Assembly: GCA_018700655.1 (NCBI GenBank)
Contig: JABIUG010000035.1
Location: forward strand, 1 to 6,520
Source: Rhodospirillaceae bacterium
GTDB lineage: Bacteria > Pseudomonadota > Alphaproteobacteria > SP197
Reading direction: 5' to 3'
Length of the DNA: 6,520 bases
Part shown: positions 5,670-6,520 of the stretch, piece after piece
Position numbering within the stretch: the stretch's first letter is position 1
Layout: each line of letters starts with the position of its first letter
Notes under the pieces: model-generated
What the model was told of the DNA's origin: nothing
Databases searched by the model: none
Seen by the model: only the letters and a program-made list of their open reading frames with translations
Position numbers and translations under genes: made by a program

Positions 5670-6520
5670 TCAAAGCTCCGAGGAGACCTTGAGGCCCTCG
5701 AGAACCGCTTCTTCCGCCGTTCGGGGCGACAGGCAATCACCCACCATATGGACCTCTCCCGACCAGTCCTCGAGCGCGTCGGCCAGGGTCGTCACCGAAT
5801 GGTGGCCCAGCGCAGTGACCAGGGTGTCGACTTCTTCGACGATGATGGCCTCGCCGCTGGTGACGTGCTGCAGGTAGACACTGTCGGCATCGGCGCCGAA
5901 GACCCGTGCATAGGGGATCACTTTGACGCCCAGCTTGTGCAGGGTAGCCGCCCAGTGGTCACGGACATACATCTGGATCATCTGGCCCGGCATATAACCA
6001 TCGACTGCCAGGGTGACGTTGCAGCCGTTTCGCGCGAGATGTTCGGCAAGCCCCATGCCGATCCAGTCACAGCGCCAGTCTGCAATCACGACATTACCGC
6101 CGACATTGGCTTCGCCTTTCACAACAGACCAGGCCTCGACCACGTGGGCCTCTTCGGCGCCCTCGAGTTCGACAGACGCAGGTGTGGCGCCGGTCGCGAT
6201 GATCACCGTGTCAGGTGCCTCGCTCTCGACAAGCTCGCGTGTCACGGCCGTGTTTTTCACCACCCTGACGCCGCCCAGTTCCATCTCGCGTGTGAGGTTG
6301 GTGACAATACCGCCGAATTCGGCGCGGCCGGGCAGTGCCTGGGCCAACAGAGTCTGGCCGCCAAGCTGGCCGGACGCTTCATAGAGCGTTACATCGTGCC
6401 CGCGCTCGGCCGCGACCGCAGCAGCCTTCATGCCGCCTGGCCCGCCCCCGGCGACCAGCACCTTCTTCTTCTGCACTAGCGGCTTGCGCTCACCAAAGAT
6501 CAGTTCGCGCCCGGATTCGG
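5670..6520 (-). CDS. NADH:flavin oxidoreductase, C-terminal FAD/nucleotide-binding half (cut by window edge)
   Basis: The 282 visible residues form the C-terminal part of a two-part flavoenzyme of the 2,4-dienoyl-CoA reductase (FadH)/trimethylamine dehydrogenase family. The FMN- and 4Fe-4S-bearing TIM barrel should lie beyond 6520. The frame is open to the edge, so the in-frame GTG at 6476 is not the true start; the residues before it (ESGRELIFGERKPL) look like the usual inter-domain linker. The first dinucleotide-binding fold shows KKVLVAGGGPGGM (GxGxxG near 6449-6432) with the acidic E in VTLYEAS, typical for ADP of FAD. VIIATGATP and the late VHMVGDCLSP motif complete the FAD site. The second fold (VVIADWRCDWIGMGLAEHLA) lacks a standard GxGxxG. 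Substrates could be enoyl-CoA thioesters or methylated amines; this half cannot decide. DUF924 follows after 2 bases. Confidence 0.85.
   Translation of the reverse strand, partial: ESGRELIFGERKPLVQKKKVLVAGGGPGGMKAAAVAAERGHDVTLYEASGQLGGQTLLAQALPGRAEFGGIVTNLTREMELGGVRVVKNTAVTRELVESEAPDTVIIATGATPASVELEGAEEAHVVEAWSVVKGEANVGGNVVIADWRCDWIGMGLAEHLARNGCNVTLAVDGYMPGQMIQMYVRDHWAATLHKLGVKVIPYARVFGADADSVYLQHVTSGEAIIVEEVDTLVTALGHHSVTTLADALEDWSGEVHMVGDCLSPRTAEEAVLEGLKVSSEL

Noticed and set aside
5668..5736. Upstream start of DUF924 at 5736
   Set aside because: It would overlap the preceding gene by over 60 bases and add a Gly/Arg-rich stretch absent from the family. GTG 5667 has a good GGAG and the right length.
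5670..6476. The flavoprotein as a complete 268-residue enzyme starting at GTG 6476
   Set aside because: The frame stays open to the window edge and the upstream residues look like the linker of FadH-type enzymes. No Shine-Dalgarno precedes 6476.
5131..6479. Long plus-strand open frames opposite DUF924 and the flavin oxidoreductase
   Set aside because: They are antisense mirrors of conserved genes with no domain or ribosome-binding support.
1..6520. CRISPR arrays, tRNA, rRNA, phage genes, toxin-antitoxin or defence genes
   Set aside because: No regularly spaced repeats, cloverleaf or rRNA-like segments, or recognisable proteins of these types were found on either strand.

Overview
The window looks like chromosomal DNA of a GC-rich alphaproteobacterium. 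This is inferred from high-GC codon use, a FecR-type domain joined to serralysin-type RTX repeats, a CysQ phosphatase, a SPOR-domain envelope protein and a DUF924 protein. No rRNA, tRNA or CRISPR array is seen, and no stretch longer than 143 bases lacks a gene.

Left edge (1-1101). The window opens inside an IS3-family (IS407-group-like) insertion sequence. Its outer end, reading TGACCTGC on the minus strand, lies at position 159. The first 27 codons of its orfA run leftward off the window. The insertion sits inside a FecR/RTX gene whose last 313 codons remain open immediately to the right.

Central minus-strand operon (1114-4198). In transcription order it holds a CysQ-type 3'(2'),5'-bisphosphate nucleotidase, an FAD-linked 2-hydroxyacid dehydrogenase of the D-2-hydroxyglutarate/D-lactate dehydrogenase family, and a phytanoyl-CoA dioxygenase-family Fe(II)/2-oxoglutarate enzyme. 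Gaps are 33 and 7 bases, which suggests co-transcription. A plausible sigma70-like promoter and a good Shine-Dalgarno precede cysQ.

Divergent intergenic region (4199-4341). These 143 bases hold the cysQ promoter candidate, two short inverted repeats and a 12-base direct repeat. Facing right is a gene for an exported, very acidic protein ending in a SPOR (peptidoglycan-binding) domain (4342-5100).

Right-hand minus-strand pair (5113-6520). The C-terminal FAD/nucleotide-binding half of an NADH:flavin oxidoreductase (2,4-dienoyl-CoA reductase/trimethylamine dehydrogenase-like) enters from the right edge. It is followed after 2 bases by a DUF924 gene, so the two are probably translationally coupled.

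Most of the window is ordinary accessory metabolism. The points most worth a second look are the IS junction in the FecR/RTX gene, the pairing of a possible 2-oxoglutarate-producing dehydrogenase with a 2-oxoglutarate-consuming dioxygenase, the altered second nucleotide-binding site in the flavin oxidoreductase, and the repeat-rich divergent promoter region. I found no convincing evidence of a wholly new system.
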